A DNA stretch of 64,000 nucleotides from Ichthyophis bannanicus (Eukaryota; Chordata; Amphibia; Gymnophiona; Ichthyophiidae), in NCBI GenBank assembly GCA_033557465.1, contig CM066037.1, positions 517,754,686 through 517,818,685 on the forward strand, in the 5' to 3' direction. Each line of letters begins with the position of its first letter. Positions within the stretch are counted from its first letter, which is position 1. The notes under the pieces are model-generated. The model worked only from the letters and a program-made list of their open reading frames with translations. It was not told where the DNA came from and did not search any database. Of the stretch, positions 32,025 through 41,045 are shown piece by piece. Made by a program: the position numbers and the translations under genes.

Positions 32025-32760
32025 TGTTACTCCTTGGGGAATTCTGCGCACAATATCTTAAAATTCTGCATGCTTTATCTGTAATTCTTCTAACATAAGG
32101 TTTAACTGCTCCCCCAGGCCTGAAATCCTCCTACACCCCCCCCCCACCTCAGCTTTCTCCCTCCTCAGCTTCAACCTTCCCCCCATCAATATTTCTCCTG
32201 CTTCCACCCTCCCCAGCTCTCTTTCTTGCGCCCACTTAGCTCAAATCCCTTTCCCTCCCCTGGTAGATTCAGCCTGCAGTTTTTTTTTGTCCCTTCTCCA
32301 GGGTGGACATCTCCCAACTTTTTCTCTCTGCTCCTAGTCCTTTCTCCCCTTACCCCCCACCCTTTTCTGTTCTTTTCACGCTCTCCCTGTCCTCTAGCAA
32401 GCTCTCTACCCTCCGCAGTTCTTTATGCCCCCCACCCCTCTGCCTCATCTACTCCCTCATTCTCTCTTCCTCCTAGCAAGACCCCATTTCTGCCTGTTCC
32501 CAAGGTCTCCACCCACCTCAGGCACACACTTTTTCTCCTCCTAACCCTTCCCACCCAAGGCATACACTTCCCATCTCTCCTTCTTTATCCCTTCCTAGCA
32601 TACATCCCCCAAGCCCATGGCACACATCTAGCTTGCTCTGCTCCTTAACTTCTCAGTATAACCCCAGGATGGCTCTCCCTCCATCCCCATAGCTTCCATA
32701 GCTCACCCCTCTTCTTTGCTACTGTGCCCCCCCCCCCAATCATATAGCAAGAGGAGACAA
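32025..32760. repeat. ATTCTGCGCA-type repeat followed by 650-bp pyrimidine-rich tract
   Basis: GGGGAATTCTGCGCACAATA and AAAATTCTGCATGC (32036-32075) form a short degenerate repeat. From 32100 to about 32760 the plus strand is C/T-rich with several C runs; relative to ZDHHC17 it is an A/G-rich segment just downstream of an exon. The open frame on the plus strand is compositional. Confidence 0.6.
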
Positions 32761-32996
32761 CAGCTCCACTTCAGGCCATGTCCTCCTCCTCTGCCCAACT
32801 GCTCATCTGAACTAATTGGGATTCTACAGCTGCATGATTCAAATGAGCAGTTGGTCCTAGGATAGACGAGGATGATGACATGGCCAATGTGCAGATGTTC
32901 ATCTCTTCCTCTTGTGATCACTGGGATTTATCTGATCAGTTTACAGCCCATAAATTCTAATACTGACCTGTCCTTCCATAGGTTTTAAGCATTTAC

Positions 32997-33141
32997 CTGT
33001 CCCTTTGCTATCAGATAGGCAACGATAGAGGTATGTCCAAACTGAGCAGCCAGGTGAATGCAGCTGCATCCTTCTCCATCAATGAGCGAGGGATCAGCCC
33101 CATATTTCATCAGCTGTACAACCATGGACAAGTGACCCTGT
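32997..33141 (-). CDS. ZDHHC17: ZDHHC17 coding exon, ankyrin repeats (145 bp)
   Basis: ZDHHC17 (HIP14) is a Golgi/vesicle multi-pass palmitoyltransferase whose N-terminal ankyrin repeats recruit substrates such as huntingtin and SNAP25. On the minus strand this exon reads, from phase 1, QGHLSMVVQLMKYGADPSLI then DGEGCSCIHLAAQFGHTSIV and AYLIAKGQ. All 48 complete codons match the mammalian protein as I recall it. Two ankyrin helices with GHxxMV and CIHLAAQFGH signatures are visible. The acceptor is CTGTTCTGTTTTAG, the donor is CAG|GTAAAT, and the exon ends on a codon boundary. The first base completes an Arg codon (AG|A) begun in the exon at 35423-35500. The next exon was not found in the lower 33 kb. 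Confidence 0.95.
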
Positions 33142-35422
33142 CTAAAACAGAACAGAGAGAACCCAAGTCAACCTGCAAAACATGTCAGTCACTTTCACCC
33201 ACTTTTGTTTACTTTGACACTTAGGTTTGCAAATGCAGGTTGAAGAACGTAGAACTCTGTCCATTTTATTGATGTGTTGACAAGCTGGAAACAAGCCTCT
33301 GTCTCTAGTGTGTGTGTGCTCTCTTTCTAATGTGCTCCTCTGCTCATAAAAAGAGATATGAAGCCAAAAGCACACAAATCGGATTCAGTTTCTCAAAAAA
33401 ATATTTATATTATGTTCCACAGCAGCTGTGGCTCCTGAACCATCTGTCTTTATATCTGAGGTTCTCTCTTGCAAAAAAAAAAAAAAAAAAAAAGGTTTAA
33501 TAGCAGTATAAAGTTCTCTCTGTTCCATACATCAGCCTTGTCAACAGAATGTACAATTAGCTAATTATGCAAGGAACAATGCATATTTTGTTTGCTTGTT
33601 TTTTAAATAATATACTTTCTTTAATTTAAAAAAGACTGCTCTTCTAAGGGAAACAGAGGTCCACTCTGAGAAGAGACAGAGGTTTAAAAGTAGTTACATT
33701 AGCTCAGGTGTATATTCTAATGATGTCAAAAAGACTGTCAGTCTAAGAATTGTCATGGGATAAACTTGGAAAATCTTTATGTTGATTTCAACTAAACTTA
33801 ACTTCAACTAAGTGTTGCGGAGACAGCAACAGTATTTGCTAGTTTGCAAAAGAGCATCTCTCCATTTGAACTGGTTCACATATTACTTAAAAATAACATG
33901 AAGAAGCCTAATCATGCAAGTCTAAGAAACCATTTTCTAACATGTGTGGCTAAACCTTACATACTGTGCCATGGACCACTTGATTAGGCTGAAGACTATT
34001 CTCAAGTTTTGCTGGTAACTCAGATACCCTGAGAATGATGCACACACCAGCAAAATGCAGCTTATTGAAGTTACTCCTAGCAAACTCACATAACACATTT
34101 GGTACCTTTGCCACCTCCTCTTTCTACTGGTCTGCAGGAGAGAACTTTATAAATATTTTCTGCTGTACAATGACCATCTTTATAACAAATGAGATGGCAG
34201 CCAACAATTATGTTTTGCAGTTTGCTACGTCAACTGTCAGAACAACTCAAACAATTTTTCAGTGATCACTCAGTTTTGGTGCTGATCACAAGCCTATTGC
34301 ATGTGGCAGTTTTATTAATATACATTAAATGTAGTTATTCATTTTGTACTGTATGTTATTACACTTTAAAGACCATCCAATGAGTAACATGTAGAGAGAA
34401 TTTCAACCAGGATTTCATAAATTTGGAGGCTAAGGGACTGACATTAGTGAGTCAATCCACCTTCAGAATAGATAATTGTGAAATACTTTGAATAAGTAGC
34501 AAATATAACGGGATTCAGTTATAGTAATATTTTGTAATGACAGCATAAAGTACACCTCCCAGGTGAGACCATAGAAGTGTATGTATCAGATTTTATTTTT
34601 GCCTCAGGACAGAAATAAATTGGATTTTAAGAAATCCCCTACAGTAATTTTTTGCTGGATTCACTTCTGAATATACTCTTAACACCAAGAACAAAGATAC
34701 AATCCCAGTATATACAGGTACACCACCGATTTTTTGGCAACTTTGGTTCCAAAGGCTTGCCGGATTATCAGTTTTGCTGGACCAAAAGAGGGCAGGGCCA
34801 TACCAAGCTATAAATGTACCTCCCACCCCACATCACAGGTCTGTCATTCACCCCATTGCCCAGCATCTTCCCATCTTACCCCACACCTCCATGACCAGTC
34901 CCTCCCACGTTTCCTGCCCTTGCCCCGTTGCTGCCACTTTTCATGTTCTCTTGGCAGTGGCGGTGAACCTCCTCCAATTGAAAAAAACCCCCACAAAAAA
35001 CATGCGGGTCTTTCTGACTCCACGCTTACATGATGGCCTGTTCCTTCCTCCTCTGACACAAGCATATGCCAGAGGAGGGAGGGACGGACAAGCCAGCATG
35101 CAAGCGCGGAGTTGGAAAGACCCCGTGTTTTTTTTTCAATTGGAGGAGATTCACCACTGCTGCTGCCACAAGCATCACTGCCGCCAAGAGAACATGAAAA
35201 GCGGCGGTGGTGGGGCAAAGGCAGGCAGCGTGAAGGGCAGCTGAGTCTGGCAACTGCAAATGTGCTCTGTGTGACTGCACCACTCCTTTGTCTGAATTAA
35301 AAGCGGTGCTGGGTCATCAGTTGCCGGAAAATCGGTGGTGTACCTGCAGTTCAATTAACCACTATCTTCAAAATTGGAATAAACCAGGAATCAAAACGAT
35401 AAGTACAGAAATATATTTTTAC
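33142..35422 (-). other. ZDHHC17: ZDHHC17 intron between the two exons
   Basis: GT-AG intron of 2281 bp. It holds an A run at 33473-33495 and a fold-back MITE at 34715-35346. I recognise nothing in 33500-34714. By comparison the flanking introns exceed 28 and 32 kb within the window. Confidence 0.85.
34715..35346. mobile_element. fold-back MITE with CAGGTACACCACCG ends
   Basis: The left end CAGGTACACCACCGATTTTT is the inverse of the right end AAAATCGGTGGTGTACCTG. Inside, the halves are also inverted: TTTTCATGTTCTCTTGGC, TCCTCCAATTGAAAAAAA and GGTCTTTC are mirrored from 35210 back to about 35100, with the centre near 35055. The outer ends resemble pogo/Tigger-type termini (CAGG...). A TA precedes the left end, but the right flank is CA, so the target duplication is not confirmed. 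It lies wholly in the ZDHHC17 intron and has no transposase. Confidence 0.75.
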
Positions 35423-35500
35423 CTTGTTGCCCAGTGAAGTGGAGTAGAATTCAAGTCTCCTCCAAGCTGATCTACTATTGCACCTTTTGATATGTAGTAC
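35423..35500 (-). CDS. ZDHHC17: ZDHHC17 coding exon, ankyrin repeat (78 bp)
   Basis: The minus strand reads [20 protein letters not shown] then LHWAT plus a split Arg codon, which continues directly into the exon at 32997-33141. As far as I recall it matches mammalian ZDHHC17 residue for residue. The ankyrin signature [12 protein letters not shown] spans the splice junction. The acceptor is CCTTGCAAAATAG|G, the donor is AAG|GTAAAA, with a 1-base 5' overhang and a 2-base 3' overhang (phase consistent). The preceding exon (expected to encode the YGIYERCRELVEAG-type repeat) is not in the upper 28 kb, so it should lie beyond 64000. Confidence 0.95.
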
Positions 35501-35579
35501 CTATTTTGCAAGGAAAAGCAGCACACTTAAAGACCGGAGTCACTAAGCCTTTTCTTCCATTCTGCATGAGAAAAAAGCT

Positions 35580-35900
35580 GAGGGGGACGTTTATTAAACT
35601 GTATTAAGTTAGCACATGGTAATCCCCTAAACTTAGCAAAGAAAGTGGTATAAACCCGCATTAACTGTTGGGGGTGTTCCCAGCATGTCCCTTGCACTTC
35701 ACCATGCTAACTGGTCAGCACATTGATTATTGGTGCACTTACAGCCAAGCCACTGAGGAGGCTATAAGTGCACCCACGCTAATGGTTGCAATTGCAGTTG
35801 GCGCATACCAATGATGGCTGTGCGAATCGTGATGTCCTGTCAATGCCCACACTCTACTCCTAACCCACCCAAAGCACTGCCCCTTCCTACACTAATGTTT
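35580..35900. repeat. MITE-like repeat of the TTTATTAAA type
   Basis: It begins GGGGGACGTTTATTAAACTG, close to the start of the 2.94-kb repeat. It contains multiple short inverted words such as GTTAGCACA / TGCTAAC and ACACTAATGTTTAGTGTG. The upper end abuts an L1 remnant. No coding capacity. Confidence 0.45.
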
Positions 35901-35901
35901 A

Positions 35902-36191
35902 GTGTGGGACATTTACTGTAGGCACATAATATACTTTAGATAATGGAGGCAAAGTTTCTGTAGAAATTCCCAAAGCCTCAATCAAGTAGCACTTCAACAT
36001 ATCCCTTGCCATAATCAATGGGGAAAATTCACTAGCCAGAGGTTAGAGGATCGAGTCTGATTTTCTAAAAGTTTTGTTTTATCCTTAACTAACAAGGAAT
36101 AATAATAATCATGTTTTAAACCCTCCAACTGCAAAGTCTTCACTGACTCTTTGACCCCTGCAAGCTCTATTGTAATAGCAGTAACTAAAGC
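35902..36191 (-). pseudogene. L1-type ORF1 remnant, C-terminal side
   Basis: The minus strand reads ALVTAITIELAGVKESVKTL, a coiled-coil-like segment, then KTKLLENQTRSSNLWLVNFP. The last part corresponds to the L1 ORF1p signature LENRSRRNNLR. After one frameshift near 36025 it continues MARDMLKCYLIEALGISTET and LPPLSKVYYVPT, the L1 RRM/CTD region. The matching N-terminal part lies beyond the DIRS insertion at 40189. L1 ORF1p is an RNA-binding chaperone. This copy is dead. Confidence 0.8.
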
Positions 36192-37111
36192 ATAGTTACT
36201 CACCTGTAACAGGTGATCTCCGGGAATAGCAAGAATTTAGTCCTCACATAAGGGTATCGTTGGTACCGACGGAGCCTGCACGGGAACGCTCCCCAGCGTC
36301 CAATCAGAAAACTTTTGGGAGCATCCCACAGCGCCTGCGTGCTGCCTTCCCACCATTCCCAACTGTCTCTCTCCAGTTGAGTTTTAAAGCTGAGACAAAG
36401 AGAGAGAGAGAGGGAAAGGAAAGAGAAATACAACTCCTAGGGGAGGTGGGTGGGTTGTGAGGACTAAATTCCTGCTGTTCCCGGAGATCACCTGTTACAG
36501 GTGAGTAACTATGCTATCTCCAAGAACAAGCAGGAATGTAGTCATCACATATGGGGACTCCTTAGCTTTAGGTGCCAGGGAGAGACCCCAGAAGTTGTGT
36601 GTCCCTGAGAAGGGCTCCACCTCCCCCCATGGATCTCTGGCATCCTACCAGAGATGGTGGGGTAGGAGTTGATTAGGTATGGAACAGGTTGAGAACAGCC
36701 TGACCAAACAAGGCATCCCGGCGGGACTCCTTGTCCAAGCAGTAATGGGCTGTGAAGGTATGAACCGAGGCCCAAGTGGCTGCTCGACAAATGTTGTCAA
36801 TAGACACTGAGTTTAGATGAGCCATTGAGGCTGCCATGGCTCTCACATTGTGAGCTGTGACATGGCCCTCCAGAGAAAGGTTCTTACTCTGATAGGCGAA
36901 AGAAATACACTGAGCAATCCAGTTAGAGTTCTCTTGGAAACTGGAAGTCCCAAATGAGAAGGATCAAAAGAAACAAAGAGTTGAGAAGACTTTCTATGTT
37001 GCTGTGTTCTTTGTAAGTAAAAAGCTAGAGCTCTTTTACAGTCTAAGGTATGAAGATTCCTCTCTGCATTTGATGCATGAGGTCCTGGAAAAAAGACAGG
37101 TAGGTAGACCT

Positions 37112-38990
37112 CTTGGTTTATTTATTTATTTATTTATCTTTCTTATATACCGTGCTCTTCAGCATCAGTGCGGTTTACAAATAACAAAATTTGCATCAGA
37201 ACAAAGCTCTTTTGCATACATTGTAACAGGATTTGCAACTTGGGATTGTAACAAGGGTAACTATATACAAATTAGCATAATGGTTGTTGTCAAAACTATT
37301 TACAGTATATATTATACGTTGGAATCATAATGCAAGAGACTTGTAATCTATGCTCGTTGTGGGTCTGTTTTGTACATCGTCAAGAGTTATGTTGTTGGCA
37401 TGTCGGAGGCTGTGTGGGCTAGTTGAGGTGCCGGAAGTGATTGTGTTAGGTTAGGGTGGACGAAGTGGAGGCAGAATAAGTGGTGTTTAAGGGCTTTTCT
37501 GAACTGTGAGAGGTCACCAATTGATCGGATATGAGGTGGAAGATTGTTCCAGCACCTAGGCGCATAGAATGTAAAGGCTCTGTTTCTGGTTGTTTGAGTA
37601 CATTTAGTAGATTCTGGTGGTATATTCAGCGTATTGGCAGCTATTGACCTTCTTAGCCTGTTTGTAGGGGTGATGGTCAGGAGTGCAGAGAGGGATGAAA
37701 GGGATAGCCGGTTAATTGCTTTAAACGATAGAAGTAGTGCCTTGTAGGTGATCCTGCATTGTAACGGTAGTCAGTGTAGTTCCATAAGTATGGGTGTGAT
37801 ATGATCCATTCTGTAAATTTATTTATTTATTTAACAGTTCTTCTATACCGCGCTTTTCAGATCAGTGCGGTTTACATTCAACATCAACTATACAACACAG
37901 GCATTCTGAGTTGTAAACTTTACAATAAACAGGGAAATCAACATGGAAACAACTGGGGAAACTATCTACATTGTATTTACACTATTACCTGCGGAAATGC
38001 CGCAGAGAATGTGGGCAGCTACATTCATCGCCATCTGCAGTGGATTGAGAGTGCTCTTAGGGAGGCCGTGTAGGATGATGTTGGCATAGTCGAAGTGTGG
38101 CATAACAAGTGTCTGGAATATTGTTCTGAAGTCGTCTGGGGCTAGTAGTGGTCTTAGATGTCTTAGTGTCCGTATTTTATTGTAGATGGACTTGGTGGTA
38201 TTCTTTATATGTTCTTTGAAGTTGAGCTGTTGATCTATTGTGACACCCAGGGTAGCGTATCACAGATTTACATGGAAACTCTGCATCTCGTACTTTCAAT
38301 GAGGTGGGGGGAGAGAAGTTCTTGTTCTTGGTTATGAATAGGACCTCGGTTTTTTAAAAGTTTATGCGTAGATTCTGAGACAAGAGCCAATCAGTGATTG
38401 CGTTGAAGCACTCTATTATTGGAGAGAGATCGGGGAGCATGATTTTGATTGGAGCGAATATCAATACATCATCTGCATAAATAAGGCTAGAAATATTGAA
38501 GGAGTGGATGATATCACAAATAGGTTGCACATATAAGTTGAAAAGTAGGGCAGATAGGGAGGATCCTTGGGGTACTCCCTGTTGCTGATGGAATAGTTCA
38601 GATGTTGAGGATCCTGTCCGTACATGTTGCCAACGGTTAGCTAGATAGGATTTACACCATTCCCAGGCAAGGCCATGAATTCCCTTTTCCTGAAGGCGAG
38701 CAAGGAGTTGCACATGGTTAACAGAATCGAATGCAGCAGCAATATCGAGGAAGATGAGTACAAACCCGTTATCAATTTTGTCGATACCTCTGGATAAGGT
38801 GTTGATAAGTAAGGTGAGTAGAGTCTCTACACCATGAGATTCTCGGAACCCATGCTGGCAGGGATCAAGAGGGGCTGATATGTCGATGTGTTGCTGCAAT
38901 TGCATTTGAACCACCTTCTCGATAAGTTTGGCTAGAAGGGGTATGCTCGAGATTGGGCGATATGAATCCGTCCTTGTAGGGTCGAGTTTG
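37112..38990 (-). mobile_element. L2-type LINE, 5'-truncated, nested in D4
   Basis: The 3' tail is at the low end (TTTATTTATTTATTTATC, then ATACCGTGCTCTTCAGCATC ... GTGCGGTTTAC). RT is at 38914-38354: GFRESHGVETLL, FLDIAAAFDSVNH, QGVPQGSSLSALLFNLYVQP and YADDVLIF. Upstream it reads [20 protein letters not shown]. The C-terminal block AFTFYAPRCWNNLPPHIRS lies at 37440-37600. A second tail (37815-about 38000, CTATACCGCGCTTTTCAGAT) interrupts it, so another L2-type 3' fragment is nested inside. The family is related to, but distinct from, the intact LINE at 5.5 kb. Confidence 0.8.
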
Positions 38991-39588
38991 TTGTTCTGGT
39001 CGCCGTATCTTAAAAAGGATATAGCGATTTTAGAAAAGGTTCAGAGAAGAGCCACCAAAATGGTAAAGGGGATGGAAGGATACTCCTATGAAGAAAGGCT
39101 AAAAAGGTTAGGGCTCTTTAACCTGGAAAAGAGACGGCTGAGGGGAGATATGATAGAAGTCTATAAATTAATGAACGGAGTGGAACGGGTAAACGTAGAT
39201 CGATTGTTTACCTTATCAGAATATAGAAAGACTAGGGGACATACAACGAAGCTACAGGGTAAACTATTTAAGACTAATAAAAGAAAATATTTTTTCACTC
39301 AACGTGTAATCAAACTCTGGAATTTGTTACTGGAGGATGTAGTAAAGGCTGTCAGTGTAGCTGGGTTTAAAAAAGGTTTGGACAAGTTCCTGGAGGAAAG
39401 GTCCACAAACCATTATTAAGAAGGGACCCAGGATATCAATGCTTGAACCAATACAAGCATTGTGGAACCTGTGTCCCTTGGGGAAACTGCTAGGTACATA
39501 TGACCTAGATTGGCCACTGTTGGAAACAGAATACTGGGCTTGAGGACCTTGGTCTGACCCAGTATGGCATATCTTATGTTCTTATGAA
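38991..39588 (+). mobile_element. 5'-truncated CR1 (type A) nested in D4
   Basis: Starts TGGTCGCCGTATCTTAAAAA and ends GACCCAGTATGGCATATC plus TTATGTTCTTATG. It is highly similar to 11785-12366 and 60700-61030. The C-terminal RT piece ([17 protein letters not shown] and [16 protein letters not shown]) remains open through 39417, but no upstream part is present. Confidence 0.85.
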
Positions 39589-39800
39589 GCCGCATCAGAG
39601 GGAAACAGGGTACTGAGCTTGGCAGCTCGGTTCTGCCTTCCTCTTTTAGACATCATAGCACAGGACACACAATCTGTGATGGAGTGGTCAGGACCTAAAC
39701 ATTTTAAACACCATTCATGGGTGTCGGTGACGGAAATGGTACCGCCACATTTTGTGCACTTTTTAAAACCTGAGGCAGGTTTTTCCATGTTAAGGAATGT
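39589..39800 (-). pseudogene. D4 gag N-terminal zinc finger
   Basis: The minus strand reads FKKCTKCGGTISVTDTHEWC, then LKCLGPDHSITDCVSCAMMS and KRGRQNRAAK. This is the best-preserved copy of the DIRS gag zinc-binding block in the window (C-x2-C, D-x-H-x2-C-x2-C-x3-H, C-x2-C). The frame is cut off downstream by the CR1 insertion. Confidence 0.8.
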
Positions 39801-39849
39801 TTTTGGGCCTAAGGCCCCAAAAGGCGGGTGCACCTGAAGAAAAGGAAAA

Positions 39850-39852
39850 ACA

Positions 39853-39883
<31 letters not shown>

Positions 39884-39892
39884 TTTTTAAAT
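39850..39892. repeat. (AT)n followed by T run
   Basis: CATATATATATATATATATA then a long T run, inside the right terminal region of D4. Confidence 0.85.
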
Positions 39893-40188
39893 AAGAAAAG
39901 AAAGACCGGCGTACCGGTAGAGCATCGAAGAAGGCAGACGCGACCACAAAAAGAAATAAAGAAATGAAGAAATTCTTCTGCGGTGTCAGGAACACGAACT
40001 GCTGGCTCCGCGGAAAAAGAAGAACTGGAGAGAGGCAGTTGGGAAAGGCAGGAAGGCAGCACACAGGCGCTGTGGGATGCTCCCAAAAGCTTTCTGATTG
40101 GACGCTGGGGAGCGTTCCCACGCAGGCTCAGTCGGTACCGACGATACCCATATGTGATGACTACATTCCTGCTTGTTCCTGGAGATAC

Positions 40189-40740
40189 CAGAGTTAACAA
40201 ATATTTGTTTGACTGTTGCACCAAAACGTTACCCAAAGAAGAAATAGCCATTCAGATTGAATCCAGGGAAATTACAGCAGGTTTCTCCAAGTTAAATATA
40301 AAATTAAGATCCTGACACAAAGTCATCTGATGCTCCAAGGTCAAAAGTGATACAAAAACAGCAGCCGCAGGTTCCTCAACTCTGTCACCCTCCATTTCCT
40401 CCAGTAGAGAAACCCCACCAGTAGCAGACTCAAGATTGTCCACAGTCCACCCAACAGCCAAATCCAAAGCAGGGGAACTGCTCTCCGCTGAGGGCTCAGC
40501 CCGGACTCTCACCAGGCTGACCGCCTCCTATGCTCCTGCAGTGGATCTACCAAGACCAATACCAGGTGGGGCACTCAGCACTGGTGAAAGTTCACAGCCA
40601 GACGACGATACCGCCAAGTTCTCCAGTCCCGGCGCTGCCAAGCCCGACAATGTACTGGTCCTCTTGTTGCTGACTCCCCAGGCACAAATTATGATCCAAA
40701 GAACCAGAGGTAACTGCGGAATGTATAACTCCATCATAAT
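40189..40740 (-). pseudogene. L1-type ORF1 remnant, N-terminal side
   Basis: The minus strand (40512-40252) reads an acidic, Ser/Glu-rich region (EPSAESSSPALDLAVGWT) and continues LEKPAVISLDSI, a stop codon, then MAISSLGNVLVQQSNKYLLT L up to the D4 border. The sequence joins in frame to ALVTAITIELAG at 36191. Codons above 40512 are in a shifted frame. Confidence 0.65.
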
Positions 40741-41045
40741 ATAAGACTGAAATACTATCTTAAATTTCAAAACCACTGTCAGACAGCAGCAATCCAAGAC
40801 TATCATATCCTTCCTTCAATTATGAATGAAAATAAAAGAAAAGAAGGAATGCAAACAATATTAAACCAAGACATACAGAGAAGCTTATAGCTTCAATGTT
40901 TCAGAGCAGTTATCTATTTAATTTTTAGAGCAATATTACTCCAAAATACAAAGATAACTTTTTTCCAAACAGGCAGCAATTCTGTACTCGACAGAAAAAA
41001 AACACTACTCTAAGAACAAGACACTCTCCTAGAGGCTTTAAGGAT
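40741..41045. other. no recognisable feature (intronic)
   Basis: Short AT-rich interval with nothing identifiable. Confidence 0.4.

Larger units (their letters stand above)
36192..40188 (-). mobile_element. DIRS element D4 inserted in L1 ORF1
   Basis: D4 has both termini (ATAGTTACTCACCTGTAACA at left, TTGTTCCTGGAGATAC at right), inverted repeats (36225-36365 against 40045-40185) and an internal complementary region at 36455-36555. The recombinase C-terminal part (36600-37110) is nearly identical to D6 up to CCTCTTGGTT, where LINE sequence begins. Sequence resumes at about 39589 with the gag zinc finger. RT, RNase H and most of gag have been lost. No target duplication is visible: joining the flanks restores the L1 reading frame. 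Confidence 0.9.

Noticed and set aside
32226..32648. 140-codon plus-strand Ser/Pro/Phe-rich frame
   Set aside because: It lies in a pyrimidine-rich tract where stop codons are rare on this strand.
33033..33224. Plus-strand frame overlapping 32997-33141
   Set aside because: It is antisense to the ZDHHC17 exon, which has splice sites and a conserved ankyrin sequence on the minus strand.
39790..40251. 153-codon minus-strand frame as one protein
   Set aside because: It fuses the end of the L1 remnant to the D4 terminal repeat across an insertion border.
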